DNA from: Pseudescherichia sp031987975
GTDB taxonomy: Bacteria > Pseudomonadota > Gammaproteobacteria > Enterobacterales > Enterobacteriaceae
Direction: 5' to 3'
NCBI RefSeq assembly: GCF_031987975.1
Contig: NZ_DALZYX010000008.1
Span: 236,920 to 300,919, forward strand
DNA: 64,000 nt
Under the pieces are notes generated by a model. That model was not told the origin of the DNA. It did no database searches and worked only from the letters and a program-made list of their open reading frames with translations. A program made the position numbers and the translations under genes. Position 1 is the first letter of the stretch. Every line of letters starts with the position of its first letter. Shown here in pieces: positions 1 through 8,238 of the stretch.

Positions 1-883
1 CCGGCAGCGGCTGGCCAACGTCCGGCTCGCCGTCGGCTATTTTTGCACACACCGTAGAGGCAAACTCGGTCAGTCCGTAGCCGCACCAGGTGCGGATCCC
101 TTGTTCGCGGGCGCGAGTGGTAAGCTCAACCGGAATGGCCGCGCCTCCCAGTAAAACAGCCTTAAGGCTTACGCTGGCGCTCTCCTCCAACAGGCGCCAG
201 AGCTGGGTTGGTACCAGCGAGGCGTGGGTACACCCCTCCAGTGCCTGTGCCAGAGGCTGTTTGTCGCGTACCGTCAGCCGCCCTCCTGCCAGCAGCCAGC
301 GCCACAGGATCCCCTGACCGGAAACGTGAAACAGCGGCAGGGAGAGCAGCCAGTCATCCTCCTGACCATAGGGGAGCAGGGCCAGCACACCTCGCGCGCT
401 GGCCAGATGCGCGGCAGCAGTATGTACCGCTGCCTTCGGCAGGCCGGTAGAACCAGAGGTTAAGGTCATGGAAGCCAGTCGCTGCGGCTGCCACGAGGCG
501 TCTCCATCGCCCTCTGCTTCGCCCATGACGAGCGCCGGAAGCCCAGTGGCGTGACAGTTATTATCAAAACTCAATGTATGTTGTAACGAAAGCGGCGACA
601 GCAGCGCTGTCAACAGCGCCTCAGGCAATTGAGGATTGATATGCAGCACCCGCGTCCCGCACTGGAGCAGCGCCAGCCAGGCCAGCAGCGTCTGCGGTGA
701 GTTGTCCGCGCGCAGCAGCACGCCATCTCCAGGCCGAACGTTCTGCAGGGTAAAGCCCGCCGCCAGCGCATCGATGCGCGCACAGAGCACACGCCAGCTT
801 AGCGTTTCGTTATTCAAACGCACGGCGGCGGCATCGCCCCGCAGCCTACACCAGTGGCGCCAGGGCCAGTCGGCAAACATCAT
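1..883 (-). CDS. menE: o-succinylbenzoate--CoA ligase MenE (partial, C-terminus off the left edge)
   Basis: MenE activates o-succinylbenzoate with ATP and CoA in menaquinone synthesis. About 294 N-terminal residues are present. The reading begins MMFADWPWRHW, very close to E. coli MenE, and contains the acyl-adenylate P-loop-like motif LTSGSTGLPKAA and a later GYGLTEFAST motif typical of ANL ligases. The start ATG at 883 overlaps the menC stop codon as ATGA, indicating translational coupling, and the second ATG at 880 is a less likely start because E. coli MenE also begins two residues before the Phe. The frame is open to the window edge, so truncation is only by the window. Last gene of the men operon here. 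Confidence 0.95.
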   Translation of the reverse strand, partial: MMFADWPWRHWCRLRGDAAAVRLNNETLSWRVLCARIDALAAGFTLQNVRPGDGVLLRADNSPQTLLAWLALLQCGTRVLHINPQLPEALLTALLSPLSLQHTLSFDNNCHATGLPALVMGEAEGDGDASWQPQRLASMTLTSGSTGLPKAAVHTAAAHLASARGVLALLPYGQEDDWLLSLPLFHVSGQGILWRWLLAGGRLTVRDKQPLAQALEGCTHASLVPTQLWRLLEESASVSLKAVLLGGAAIPVELTTRAREQGIRTWCGYGLTEFASTVCAKIADGEPDVGQPLP

Positions 884-1842
884 CGCAGCGGCTCCAGGGA
901 GGCAATATCAAGGCACGGTAGAGCGCTGCCCGGCCAGCGGCGAACCTGCTGGGCCTGCATCAGACTCAGCGTGTCGAGACCCGGGATGGTCTGCGGCGTC
1001 AGCCAGGCGGCAATTCGCGCCAGCTGGGTCAGGCCGAGGCTTGACTCAATGGAAGAGCTGATTACCGCCGTCATCCCCAGCGCGTGAGCGACCTGCACCT
1101 GATGACACACCTTCTCCAGCGCGCCGGTAAGCGTCGGCTTGATTACCACCGCCTTGACCCCCGCCTCTGCGACAAACGCAAAATCAGCCTCGCGCAGGCT
1201 CTCATCCCAGGCGATGGCGATCCCGGTGTCGCGAGCAAAGGCTAACGAGTCGGCACGAGTTCGGCACGGCTCCTCCAGAAAAGCGATGCGGCCGCGATGC
1301 TCCGGATGAACATACTTCGCGAACTGCTGCGCTTTTTGTGGGGTCCAGGCGCGGTTAGCGTCCAGCCGCAGCTTAAGTTCAGGTACCGCTTCGAGGAGGA
1401 GATTGACCACCATGCCGTCGCGGACCGCTTCATAGAGGCCAACCTTCACCTTCGCGACCTTCTCGCCAGACATTTTAGCCAGCTGTAACACCAGCTCATC
1501 AGGATCGCCGGTGCAGAGCGGCACGGCGCGGTAGTCCGCCCTCTCAGGCAAGTTTCCGGCCAGCTCCGCCTGCGCGCAGCTAATGCCAAAGGCTACCGAC
1601 GGCATCTCCGGTAGCGTCTCTGCGCCCTGTAACCAACGCTCAACCCACGCCAGCAGGGAGATCTCCGCTTCGTCACGGGTTTCATGGCTGAAACCCGGCA
1701 GAGGTGAAATTTCGCCCCATCCTTCACGATTGCCGTCACTCAGGCAGAGATAGAGACCCTCGCGAGTTTTCAGCCGCCGCTCGCGCAGCACGACCCCCGC
1801 ATCCATCGGGAGCTGCCAGCGGTAAACCTGCGCCCGACGCAT
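880..1842 (-). CDS. menC: o-succinylbenzoate synthase MenC
   Basis: Enolase-superfamily dehydratase that converts SHCHC to o-succinylbenzoate in the menaquinone pathway. 320 residues, the normal length. The family catalytic pair is visible as KVKVG (Lys131/Lys133) and Lys235 in VVIKPT, and the metal ligands are Asp161 (DANR), Glu190 (FLEEP) and Asp213 (WDES). The ATG shares one base with the menB stop (TAATG), and the menC stop overlaps menE, so menB-menC-menE are tightly coupled. Confidence 0.97.
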   Translation of the reverse strand: MRRAQVYRWQLPMDAGVVLRERRLKTREGLYLCLSDGNREGWGEISPLPGFSHETRDEAEISLLAWVERWLQGAETLPEMPSVAFGISCAQAELAGNLPERADYRAVPLCTGDPDELVLQLAKMSGEKVAKVKVGLYEAVRDGMVVNLLLEAVPELKLRLDANRAWTPQKAQQFAKYVHPEHRGRIAFLEEPCRTRADSLAFARDTGIAIAWDESLREADFAFVAEAGVKAVVIKPTLTGALEKVCHQVQVAHALGMTAVISSSIESSLGLTQLARIAAWLTPQTIPGLDTLSLMQAQQVRRWPGSALPCLDIASLEPLR

Positions 1843-2699
1843 TACGGGTTCCGTTTAAATTTACTGAAATCAGGCTGGCGCTTCTCGTTGAAGGCGTTGC
1901 GCCCCTCCTGCCCCTCTTCGGTCATGTAGAAGAGCATGGTGGCATTGCCCGCCAGCTCCTGGAGACCTGCCTGGCCGTCGCAGTCGGCGTTGAGGGCCGC
2001 CTTCAGGCAACGCAGCGCCATCGGGCTGTTTTGCAGCATCTCACGGCACCAGCGCACCGTCTCTCTCTCCAGGTCGGCAATCGGCACCACGGTATTGACC
2101 AGCCCCATATCCAGTGCCTGCTGCGCGTCGTACTGACGGCACAGGAACCAGATTTCACGCGCCTTTTTCTGCCCAACGATGCGGGCCATGTATGCCGCGC
2201 CCCAGCCGCCGTCGAATGAGCCTACCTTTGGGCCGGTCTGGCCGAATATCGCGTTCTCTGCCGCAATGGTCAGATCGCACATCATATGCAACACATGTCC
2301 GCCGCCGATCGAGTAGCCCGCTACCATCGCCACCACCGGTTTCGGACAGGTGCGGATCTGGCGCTGGAAGTCGAGCACGTTAAGGTGGTGCACTCCGGAA
2401 TCGTCCTGATAGCCGCCATAGTCGCCGCGTACCTTCTGGTCGCCCCCGGCACAGAAGGCTTTTTCACCTTCGCCGGTGAGGATAATCACCCCAACCGCAT
2501 CATCGTAGCGGGCGTCCGCCAGCGCCTGGAGCATCTCTTTCACCGTCAGAGGGCGAAACGCATTGCGCACCTGCGGGCGGTTGATGGTGATTTTGGCAAT
2601 GCCGTCAGAGGATTTGTGGTAGCGAATATCGCTGTAGCCTTCAGAGCAGTCCTGCCACTCAACCGGCGCATAAAGCATGGATTCATCGGGGTAGATCAT
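1842..2699 (-). CDS. menB: 1,4-dihydroxy-2-naphthoyl-CoA synthase MenB
   Basis: Crotonase-fold enzyme that closes the second ring of the naphthoquinone from o-succinylbenzoyl-CoA. 285 residues, as in E. coli. Visible features are the CoA/oxyanion segment FCAGGDQKVRG, the glycine-rich GYSIGGGH segment, and GQTGPKVGSFDGGWG, which characterises MenB rather than other crotonases. The C-terminus (KRQPDFSKFKRNP) is the conserved MenB tail. It lies 13 bases downstream of menH and abuts menC. Confidence 0.97.
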   Translation of the reverse strand: MIYPDESMLYAPVEWQDCSEGYSDIRYHKSSDGIAKITINRPQVRNAFRPLTVKEMLQALADARYDDAVGVIILTGEGEKAFCAGGDQKVRGDYGGYQDDSGVHHLNVLDFQRQIRTCPKPVVAMVAGYSIGGGHVLHMMCDLTIAAENAIFGQTGPKVGSFDGGWGAAYMARIVGQKKAREIWFLCRQYDAQQALDMGLVNTVVPIADLERETVRWCREMLQNSPMALRCLKAALNADCDGQAGLQELAGNATMLFYMTEEGQEGRNAFNEKRQPDFSKFKRNP

Positions 2700-2712
2700 C
2701 AGGGTTCCTTAA

Positions 2713-3471
2713 TCAGTAGCGCAAAATATGCGCCAGACAGGCCGCCGTCCCGCCAGGGTTTTCCCGGTGGGCGTTGTGTCCGGCGTTGTTAATCAGCTGG
2801 CAGGAGGCCGCAAGCTCTGCGCCGAGGGCGCGGAATTTGCGATCGTGCTCGCCGCACAGATAGTGAAAGGGGAAATGGCACCGGTGCAGCGCCGGACGGA
2901 GATCGGGCTGCACCGCCAGCGAGGTGGCCTCCAGCATCGCAGCCAGCGCCGCGCCGCTGTTTTCGCTGCGTAGCGTCACCAGCTCATGGCGCTGTAATGC
3001 ACTCAGCCCGGCAAAAACCGGCTGTCGATACCAGTCGGTAAAGACGTCTGAAAGCGGTTCATGACGGAAGCGCTGCGCCCAGCGGGCATCAGAGAGCCAG
3101 CGTGCCTCGCGAGCAGCGGCATGGGTTAGCCCTGGATGCGCTCCCTCCACGATCGCGCCTTCTAATCCAGCGGGATGCTGGCAAGCGAAAAACATGGCGA
3201 TGCGCCCGCCGAGGGAGTATCCCACCAGCCAGCACTTAAGTATGTTGTAACTAACAAGGGTGGCGCTCAGCTGCAAACACACTTCATCAAAGTCGCGTGC
3301 GAAAACCGCCGATGAACCGCCGTGACCGGGAAGATCGATATAGAGCCGAGGGTGGCGGGAGAAACGCTCCCCTACTGTCATCCACTCCCGGCAATCGCCA
3401 GCGAAGCCGTGCAAGAATACCAGCCAGGGCAGCTCGGCCTGTCCCGCTTTCGCCACCGCGTGGAGGATCAT
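2713..3471 (-). CDS. menH: 2-succinyl-6-hydroxy-2,4-cyclohexadiene-1-carboxylate synthase MenH
   Basis: Alpha/beta-hydrolase-fold enzyme that eliminates pyruvate from SEPHCHC, the MenD product. 252 residues. The catalytic triad known for E. coli MenH is in place: Ser86 in the nucleophile elbow GYSLGG, Asp210 in GEHD and His232 in NAGHNAH. The start codon overlaps the end of menD by four bases, so it is translationally coupled to menD. Confidence 0.95.
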   Translation of the reverse strand: MILHAVAKAGQAELPWLVFLHGFAGDCREWMTVGERFSRHPRLYIDLPGHGGSSAVFARDFDEVCLQLSATLVSYNILKCWLVGYSLGGRIAMFFACQHPAGLEGAIVEGAHPGLTHAAAREARWLSDARWAQRFRHEPLSDVFTDWYRQPVFAGLSALQRHELVTLRSENSGAALAAMLEATSLAVQPDLRPALHRCHFPFHYLCGEHDRKFRALGAELAASCQLINNAGHNAHRENPGGTAACLAHILRY

Positions 3472-5138
3472 AGCTGGCTCACCTGGGCAAGGAGCTGCTG
3501 CAAGGTTTGCGCCCCCGCCTGCGGATCAACCACCACCTCAATAAGCGTCGCCTGCGGCGTGCGCCAGGCTCCCGTGAGCGCCGTCTCCAGCCCTGCCCAG
3601 CTCTCTGGGCGGTGGTAGGCCAGACCGAACATCGCCGCCGCATGGTCAAAGTGAACGTTCTGCGGCATCAGGTAGAACTGCTCGCGCTCGGCCTGCGGGG
3701 TCGGTAGCAGAGAGAAGATCTGCCCGCCGTTGTTGTTCACCACGATCAGCACAAAGGGGGCAGAGACCTGGCGCAGCAGCGCCAGCGCGTTGAGATCGTA
3801 GAGAGCTGAGAGATCGCCCACCAGGGCCAGCGTCGGCCTTGCGGTGGCGCGCTGCACCCCGGCAGCGGTAGAGAGCAGACCGTCAATGCCGCTGGCCCCT
3901 CGGTTGCTGTACACCGGATAGCCCGCAGGCAGCTGTCCGAGGGCATCCACCAGACGCACGACCAGGCTATTGCCGAGGAAAAGCTGCCCCTGCTGCGGCA
4001 GAAACTCCGCCAGGCGGTGTGCCAGCTGCGCTTCGCCAAAGGTTTCACGCCGGGCAGTGGCAGCCTGCCAGGCCTGCTCCGCCAGGGGTGAGAGGGTCGT
4101 ATACCACGGATGGCGTTTTTCTGCGGGGTGCAGGGCCAACCACTCGCCGATGCCGGATAGCAGCCGCCGTCCGCGATGGTGCGCCGGATCGAGACGGCCT
4201 GCAATGTTATCAACCAGCCAATACTCTTCGGGGGTACAGGTCGCCTGCCAGTGTAACAGCCGTTTTCCGGTCAGGCTGCTGCCCAGCTGAATGACAATCT
4301 GCGCCTCGGCCAGCTCGCTCACCGCGCTGGCGTTGCCCAGCCACAGATCGGCGCAGGGCAGCGGCTGCCCGGTTTGGGAGAGTACGTCACCTATCAGAGG
4401 CCATCCCAACGTTTGTGCCCACTCCGCCACCCGTTTGCCCTCGGCGGCACTCATCCGCCCGGCCACCACAACGCCGCGCTTCTGCCGCCAGAAGAACCAG
4501 TCCCGCTGTTTTTCGCTCTGGCGACGGATATCCTCCCGCAGCCAGGGTCGGCCGCTCTGCCACCAGTTGCCCAACGTGCGCTGCCACTCAAGGCCGGAGT
4601 CATCCAGCTCGCCGTAAAGCGGTTCCGCAAAGGGACAGTTGATATGCACCGCACCACCGTGCAGCGCGCCAAGCGCGTTATCCAGCGTAGAGACCAGCCA
4701 GCGGGCCGGGATCTCCTGGGCCGGACGCGGCAGCGCGACTGTCTGTGCCGGATGAGAAGCAAACATGCCCGGCTGACGGATCGCCTGATTCGCACCGCAG
4801 TCAATAAGCTCTGGCGGGCGATCGGCAGTCAGCAAAATCAGCTTTTCACCTGTCAATCCGGCTTCGATAAGCGCTGGATAGAGATTCGCCACCGCCGTAC
4901 CAGAGGTGACAATTACCGCCACCGGCTGCTGGCTGGCCTTTGCCAGCCCGAGTGCCAGATGGCCCAATCCGCGTTCGTCAAAATGGGTGTGGTGGATAAA
5001 GGCCTTATTCTGCGCAGCCGCCAGGGTGAGCGGCGTTGAGCGGGAGCCGGGCGCGATGCAGACGTGTCTGACCCCGTGCCGCGCCAGCGTTTCGAGGATA
5101 ACCTCCGCCCAGCGCCGGTTGAATGAGCTTGCTGACAT
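3468..5138 (-). CDS. menD: SEPHCHC synthase MenD (2-oxoglutarate decarboxylase domain enzyme)
   Basis: Thiamine-diphosphate enzyme that adds decarboxylated 2-oxoglutarate to isochorismate, the first committed menaquinone step. 556 residues with the start at MSASSFNRRW, which matches E. coli MenD; an upstream in-frame start at 5156 would add six residues and is less likely. N-terminal ThDP pyrimidine domain (HVCIAPGSRSTPL), and a C-terminal diphosphate/Mg site (VGDLSALYDLNAL...NNNGGQIF). First gene of the operon here: in E. coli menF precedes menD, but only about 150 bases separate menD from elaB in this window. Confidence 0.97.
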   Translation of the reverse strand: MSASSFNRRWAEVILETLARHGVRHVCIAPGSRSTPLTLAAAQNKAFIHHTHFDERGLGHLALGLAKASQQPVAVIVTSGTAVANLYPALIEAGLTGEKLILLTADRPPELIDCGANQAIRQPGMFASHPAQTVALPRPAQEIPARWLVSTLDNALGALHGGAVHINCPFAEPLYGELDDSGLEWQRTLGNWWQSGRPWLREDIRRQSEKQRDWFFWRQKRGVVVAGRMSAAEGKRVAEWAQTLGWPLIGDVLSQTGQPLPCADLWLGNASAVSELAEAQIVIQLGSSLTGKRLLHWQATCTPEEYWLVDNIAGRLDPAHHRGRRLLSGIGEWLALHPAEKRHPWYTTLSPLAEQAWQAATARRETFGEAQLAHRLAEFLPQQGQLFLGNSLVVRLVDALGQLPAGYPVYSNRGASGIDGLLSTAAGVQRATARPTLALVGDLSALYDLNALALLRQVSAPFVLIVVNNNGGQIFSLLPTPQAEREQFYLMPQNVHFDHAAAMFGLAYHRPESWAGLETALTGAWRTPQATLIEVVVDPQAGAQTLQQLLAQVSQL

Positions 5139-5228
5139 GAGTTTGTCCGGTATCAAGAATACGGACCAGTATACGGAAACGTAGAGGCGGGATTTTTGAT
5201 GTAAATCGGTAAGGCGTGAGGAAGCGAG

Positions 5229-5265
5229 AAAAAACAGCGGGCGCTGCCCTTAAGACAGCGCCCGC
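5229..5265 (-). terminator. Rho-independent terminator downstream of elaB
   Basis: A perfect 10-base-pair inverted repeat (arms 5237-5246 and 5256-5265, GC-rich, 9-base loop) is followed on the minus strand by a run of six T residues (5234-5229). It lies just downstream of the elaB stop, so it should separate elaB from the men operon. Confidence 0.85.
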
Positions 5266-5288
5266 GTCGGGAAGCGCGTTACGCAGTA

Positions 5289-5591
5289 TTAGCGACGCAG
5301 CAGCAGACCTAAAACCAGACCCGCCGCGGCACCAATACCAACGCCCTGCCACGGTTTTTCATGCACGTAATCATCTGCACGGTACGCCGCCTGCTTAGCA
5401 CGCACGTAATAGGTGTCAGATGCCTGGCTAACGCGGGTTTTCACATCGTGCAGGGCCTGCTCGGCGCGTGCTTTCAGCTCGACATATTTCTGGTCGGCCG
5501 GATCGCCGGAGGAGCGTAGCACTTCTTCCAGCGTGTCGCTTAGCAGGGTCAGGTCGTCATCGATACGGGTACTCGTAAATTGGTTAGACAT
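5289..5591 (-). CDS. elaB: ElaB, membrane-anchored ribosome-binding protein (DUF883 family)
   Basis: 100 residues and nearly identical in layout to E. coli ElaB: an acidic, helical N-terminal part (DDDLTLLSDTLEEVLRSSG), a central amphipathic coiled-coil-like region rich in Ala, Lys and Glu, then a glycine-rich C-terminal membrane segment (VGIGAAAGLVLGLLLRR). Family knowledge: ElaB-type tail-anchored proteins associate with ribosomes and the inner membrane in stationary phase and under stress. Own promoter presumably in the short gap to elaA; a strong terminator follows. Confidence 0.95.
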   Translation of the reverse strand: MSNQFTSTRIDDDLTLLSDTLEEVLRSSGDPADQKYVELKARAEQALHDVKTRVSQASDTYYVRAKQAAYRADDYVHEKPWQGVGIGAAAGLVLGLLLRR

Positions 5592-5644
5592 TAGGTTTCT
5601 CCATGTTTTGCACCTGTCAGCTAACTATAGACAATGACTTGCGG

Positions 5645-6118
5645 TTACGCCTGGTCAACTTTAGGTGTCATTTCACGCGCCATACCAATATGTGGGATGC
5701 CATCTTCATCATAGACGTCGGTCACTGGAACAAAGCCAAAGTGGCGATAGAAGTTCTGTAGATGTGCCTGCGCGCCCAGATATATCGGGCTTTGCGGCCA
5801 GTTTTGGTTACAGCGGGCAACCGCCCTCTCCATCAGTTGGTAACCGAGTTTTTCTCCCCGCACCGCAGCGCTAACGATGACGCGGCCAATGGTCACTGGA
5901 GCAAAATCATCCTCGCTTTTCAGAATCCTCGCATACGCCACCAGCTGATTATCCTGCCAGCCCAGCAGGTGACGGTTTTCACCAACCAGATCGTCGCCAT
6001 CCACGTCGAGATAGACGCAGTTCTGCTCAACGACGAAAACTTCACAGCGCAGCTTCAGCAGGGCGTAGAGTTCAGGGACGGTTAGTTCAGAATGATGCAG
6101 GTCTTGCCAGCGGATCAT
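5645..6118 (-). CDS. elaA: GNAT-family N-acetyltransferase ElaA
   Basis: 157 residues, a few more than E. coli ElaA (153). Single GNAT domain: the acceptor side begins LRCEVFVVEQNC, and the acetyl-CoA loop is in VRGEKLGYQLMERA followed by QAHLQNFYRHFGF. The natural substrate of ElaA is not established. Divergent from rbn, with about 60 bases between the two starts. Confidence 0.94.
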   Translation of the reverse strand: MIRWQDLHHSELTVPELYALLKLRCEVFVVEQNCVYLDVDGDDLVGENRHLLGWQDNQLVAYARILKSEDDFAPVTIGRVIVSAAVRGEKLGYQLMERAVARCNQNWPQSPIYLGAQAHLQNFYRHFGFVPVTDVYDEDGIPHIGMAREMTPKVDQA

Positions 6119-6146
6119 GGTGCGCTCCTTTTTATGCGTAGCTCGC

Positions 6147-6152
6147 TATAAT
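6147..6152 (+). promoter_or_regulatory. Candidate -10 element for rbn
   Basis: A perfect TATAAT hexamer lies 26 bases upstream of the rbn ATG in the elaA-rbn divergent gap. No good -35 TTGACA is seen at 17 bases upstream, so the promoter call rests on the -10 box and its position. Confidence 0.45.
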
Positions 6153-6178
6153 AAGGCTTTTACCGACCCAGAGCGCAT

Positions 6179-7096
6179 ATGGAACTGATATTTTTAGGCA
6201 CTTCGGCAGGCGTCCCCTCGCGCACGCGAAACGTCAGCGCGACGCTGCTCAATCTCCGTCACCCGACCCAGCCCGCGCTGTGGCTGATTGACTGTGGAGA
6301 AGGTACCCAGCAGCAGATGCAGCGTACTGCCTGGCATCCCGGCAAACTGGATCGCATATTCATTACCCATCTCCACGGAGATCACATCTTTGGCCTGCCG
6401 GGCCTGCTTTGCAGCCGCTCAATGGCGGGAAACGTCCATCCGCTGACTATCTATGGTCCTAAAGGGTTGCGGGAGTTTATCGATACAGCGCTGCGCCTGA
6501 GCGGCTCCTGGACCGACTATCCGTTAACGGTAGTGGAGATAGAAGCGGGTTCGGTGGTGGATGATGGCCTGCGCCGCGTCACCGCCGTTGCCCTTAACCA
6601 TCCCGTAGAGTGTTACGGCTATCGCATCGAAGAGCACGACAAACCCGGCGCGCTCGATGCCGCCGCGTTGATGGCACAGGGCGTTAAGCCCGGCCCGCTG
6701 TTTCAGCGTTTGAAAGCCGGCGAGAGCGTTACGCTGGAAGATGGCCGACGCATTAACGGCAAAGATTTTCTTGCCCCCGCCGTGCCGGGAAAAAAGCTGG
6801 CGATGTTTGGCGACACCGCTCCCTGCTCCGGCGCGCTGACGCTGGCCCGGGGCGTAGACGTGATGGTGCATGAAACGACGCTGGAAGCGGAAATGGAGGC
6901 GAAGGCCAATAGCCGGGGCCACAGCTCGACGCGTCAGGCGGCACAGCTGGCGCAGGAGGCAGGCGTAGGCAGGCTGATTATGACGCACATCAGCTCACGC
7001 TACGATGTCGAGGGCTGCCAGAGACTGCTGGCGGAGTGTCAGGTCATCTTCCCTGAGACGCTGCTGGCCGAGGATTTTGCGGTGGTAGCAATTTGA
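6179..7096 (+). CDS. rbn: Ribonuclease BN / tRNase Z (ElaC)
   Basis: Zinc-dependent metallo-beta-lactamase-fold nuclease that trims 3' ends of tRNA precursors in E. coli, where it acts as both exo- and endonuclease. 305 residues. The HxHxDH zinc motif is at His64-Leu-His66-Gly-Asp68-His69 (THLHGDHIFG), the fold's second metal region is FGDTAPC, and the C-terminal histidine sits in MTHISSRY. The start at 6179 gives the conserved MELIFLGTSAG N-terminus. Confidence 0.96.
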   Translation: MELIFLGTSAGVPSRTRNVSATLLNLRHPTQPALWLIDCGEGTQQQMQRTAWHPGKLDRIFITHLHGDHIFGLPGLLCSRSMAGNVHPLTIYGPKGLREFIDTALRLSGSWTDYPLTVVEIEAGSVVDDGLRRVTAVALNHPVECYGYRIEEHDKPGALDAAALMAQGVKPGPLFQRLKAGESVTLEDGRRINGKDFLAPAVPGKKLAMFGDTAPCSGALTLARGVDVMVHETTLEAEMEAKANSRGHSSTRQAAQLAQEAGVGRLIMTHISSRYDVEGCQRLLAECQVIFPETLLAEDFAVVAI

Positions 7097-7109
7097 TGTA
7101 AAACGCGCC

Positions 7110-7136
7110 TCCACTTTTTCCCCAGCGTGCCGATAA
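7110..7136 (+). promoter_or_regulatory. Sigma-28 (FliA) class 3 flagellar promoter for cheV
   Basis: A perfect sigma-28 -10 element GCCGATAA lies at 7129-7136. Exactly 11 bases upstream is TCCACTTT (7110-7117), matching the -35 consensus TAAAGTTT at five of eight positions. The predicted transcript would begin about 30 bases before the cheV ATG. This agrees with the known FliA dependence of the Salmonella cheV homologue. Confidence 0.75.
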
Positions 7137-7171
7137 CTGTCTAAACGCAGGTACTTCACTCTGAGGGCATA

Positions 7172-8176
7172 ATGGATAGTTTCCAGAAAGATATTGACGA
7201 CAGGGCCAATCTCACCCTGTCCAACCGCTTTGAGCTGTTACTGTTTCGCCTTGGCACGTCACAACATGAACAGAAATCAGAACTCTACGGCATCAACGTA
7301 TTTAAGCTGCGTGAAATTGTCCCCATGCCTGTGTTTACCCGCCCTGCCGGGATGAAATCGCCCCTGCTGGGAATGGTCAATATTCGCGATCAGGTGATCC
7401 CAGTTATTGACCTCCCTGCCGTGGCTGGCTGCAAACCCACCACCGGCCTGAACATTCTGCTGATTACCGAGTACGCCCGCAGCGTGCAGGCGTTTGCCGT
7501 CGAGTCGGTTGAGAACATCACCCGTCTGGACTGGAAGCAGGTACATACGGCGGAAAAAGCGATTAACGGCCGCTACATTACCAGTATCGCCTGCCTCGAC
7601 GAGGAAAAAGACACCAACAACCTGGCGCTGGTGCTGGACGTTGAGCAGATCCTCTATGATATTGTGCCGTCCGATCATGACGTGCACGCCAACAATGCCG
7701 CAGTGCAGAAATTCAATATCAAACCGGGCGCGGTAGCGATCGTCGCCGAGGACTCAAAGGTAGCACGCGCGATGCTGGAGAAGGGACTGGAGACGATGCA
7801 GATCCCGAACCAGATGCACATAACCGGCAAAGACGCATGGGAGAAGATCCAGCTGCTTGCCCAGCAGGCGGAAGCAGAAGGCGTACCGGTGAGCGATAAG
7901 ATTGCCATGGTGCTGACCGACCTCGAGATGCCAGAGATGGACGGCTTTACCTTGACGCGCAAAATCAAGACCGACCCGCGCCTGAAGCACATTCCGGTGG
8001 TGATCCACTCCTCGCTCTCCGGCAGCGCCAATGAGGACCACGTCCGTAAGGTACAGGCCGACGGCTACGTCGCCAAGTTTGAAGTGACCGAGCTGTCGGC
8101 GGTGCTGAAAGAGGTACTGGATCGTGCGGCAAGCAAGGCCAACGGTCCGCTGATCAGCCACAAGCAGGCGGTATAG
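7172..8176 (+). CDS. cheV: Chemotaxis coupling protein CheV (CheW domain + receiver domain)
   Basis: 334 residues with a CheW-like coupling domain (roughly 15-165) and a C-terminal response-regulator receiver domain (roughly 185-315). The receiver keeps the acidic pocket Glu193/Asp194 (VAEDSK), the phospho-acceptor Asp250 in LTDLEMPEMDGF, and Lys302 in YVAKFEV, so phosphorylation by CheA is plausible. CheV couples chemoreceptors to CheA. E. coli K-12 lacks it; Salmonella carries it at this same position between rbn and nuoN. Transcribed alone, from a sigma-28 promoter, and closed by a bidirectional terminator. Confidence 0.93.
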   Translation: MDSFQKDIDDRANLTLSNRFELLLFRLGTSQHEQKSELYGINVFKLREIVPMPVFTRPAGMKSPLLGMVNIRDQVIPVIDLPAVAGCKPTTGLNILLITEYARSVQAFAVESVENITRLDWKQVHTAEKAINGRYITSIACLDEEKDTNNLALVLDVEQILYDIVPSDHDVHANNAAVQKFNIKPGAVAIVAEDSKVARAMLEKGLETMQIPNQMHITGKDAWEKIQLLAQQAEAEGVPVSDKIAMVLTDLEMPEMDGFTLTRKIKTDPRLKHIPVVIHSSLSGSANEDHVRKVQADGYVAKFEVTELSAVLKEVLDRAASKANGPLISHKQAV

Positions 8177-8192
8177 CCTACCGAAGGACATA

Positions 8193-8220
8193 AAAAAACG
8201 CCGACAAGTCGGCGTTTTTT
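8193..8220. terminator. Bidirectional terminator between cheV and nuoN
   Basis: Eight-base-pair stem (8198-8205 with 8208-8215, two-base gap) flanked by an A run on the left and a T run on the right, so it gives a U tract in both directions. It serves convergent cheV (plus) and the end of the nuo operon (minus). Confidence 0.9.
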
Positions 8221-8238
8221 ATTAGTATTACAGCACGG

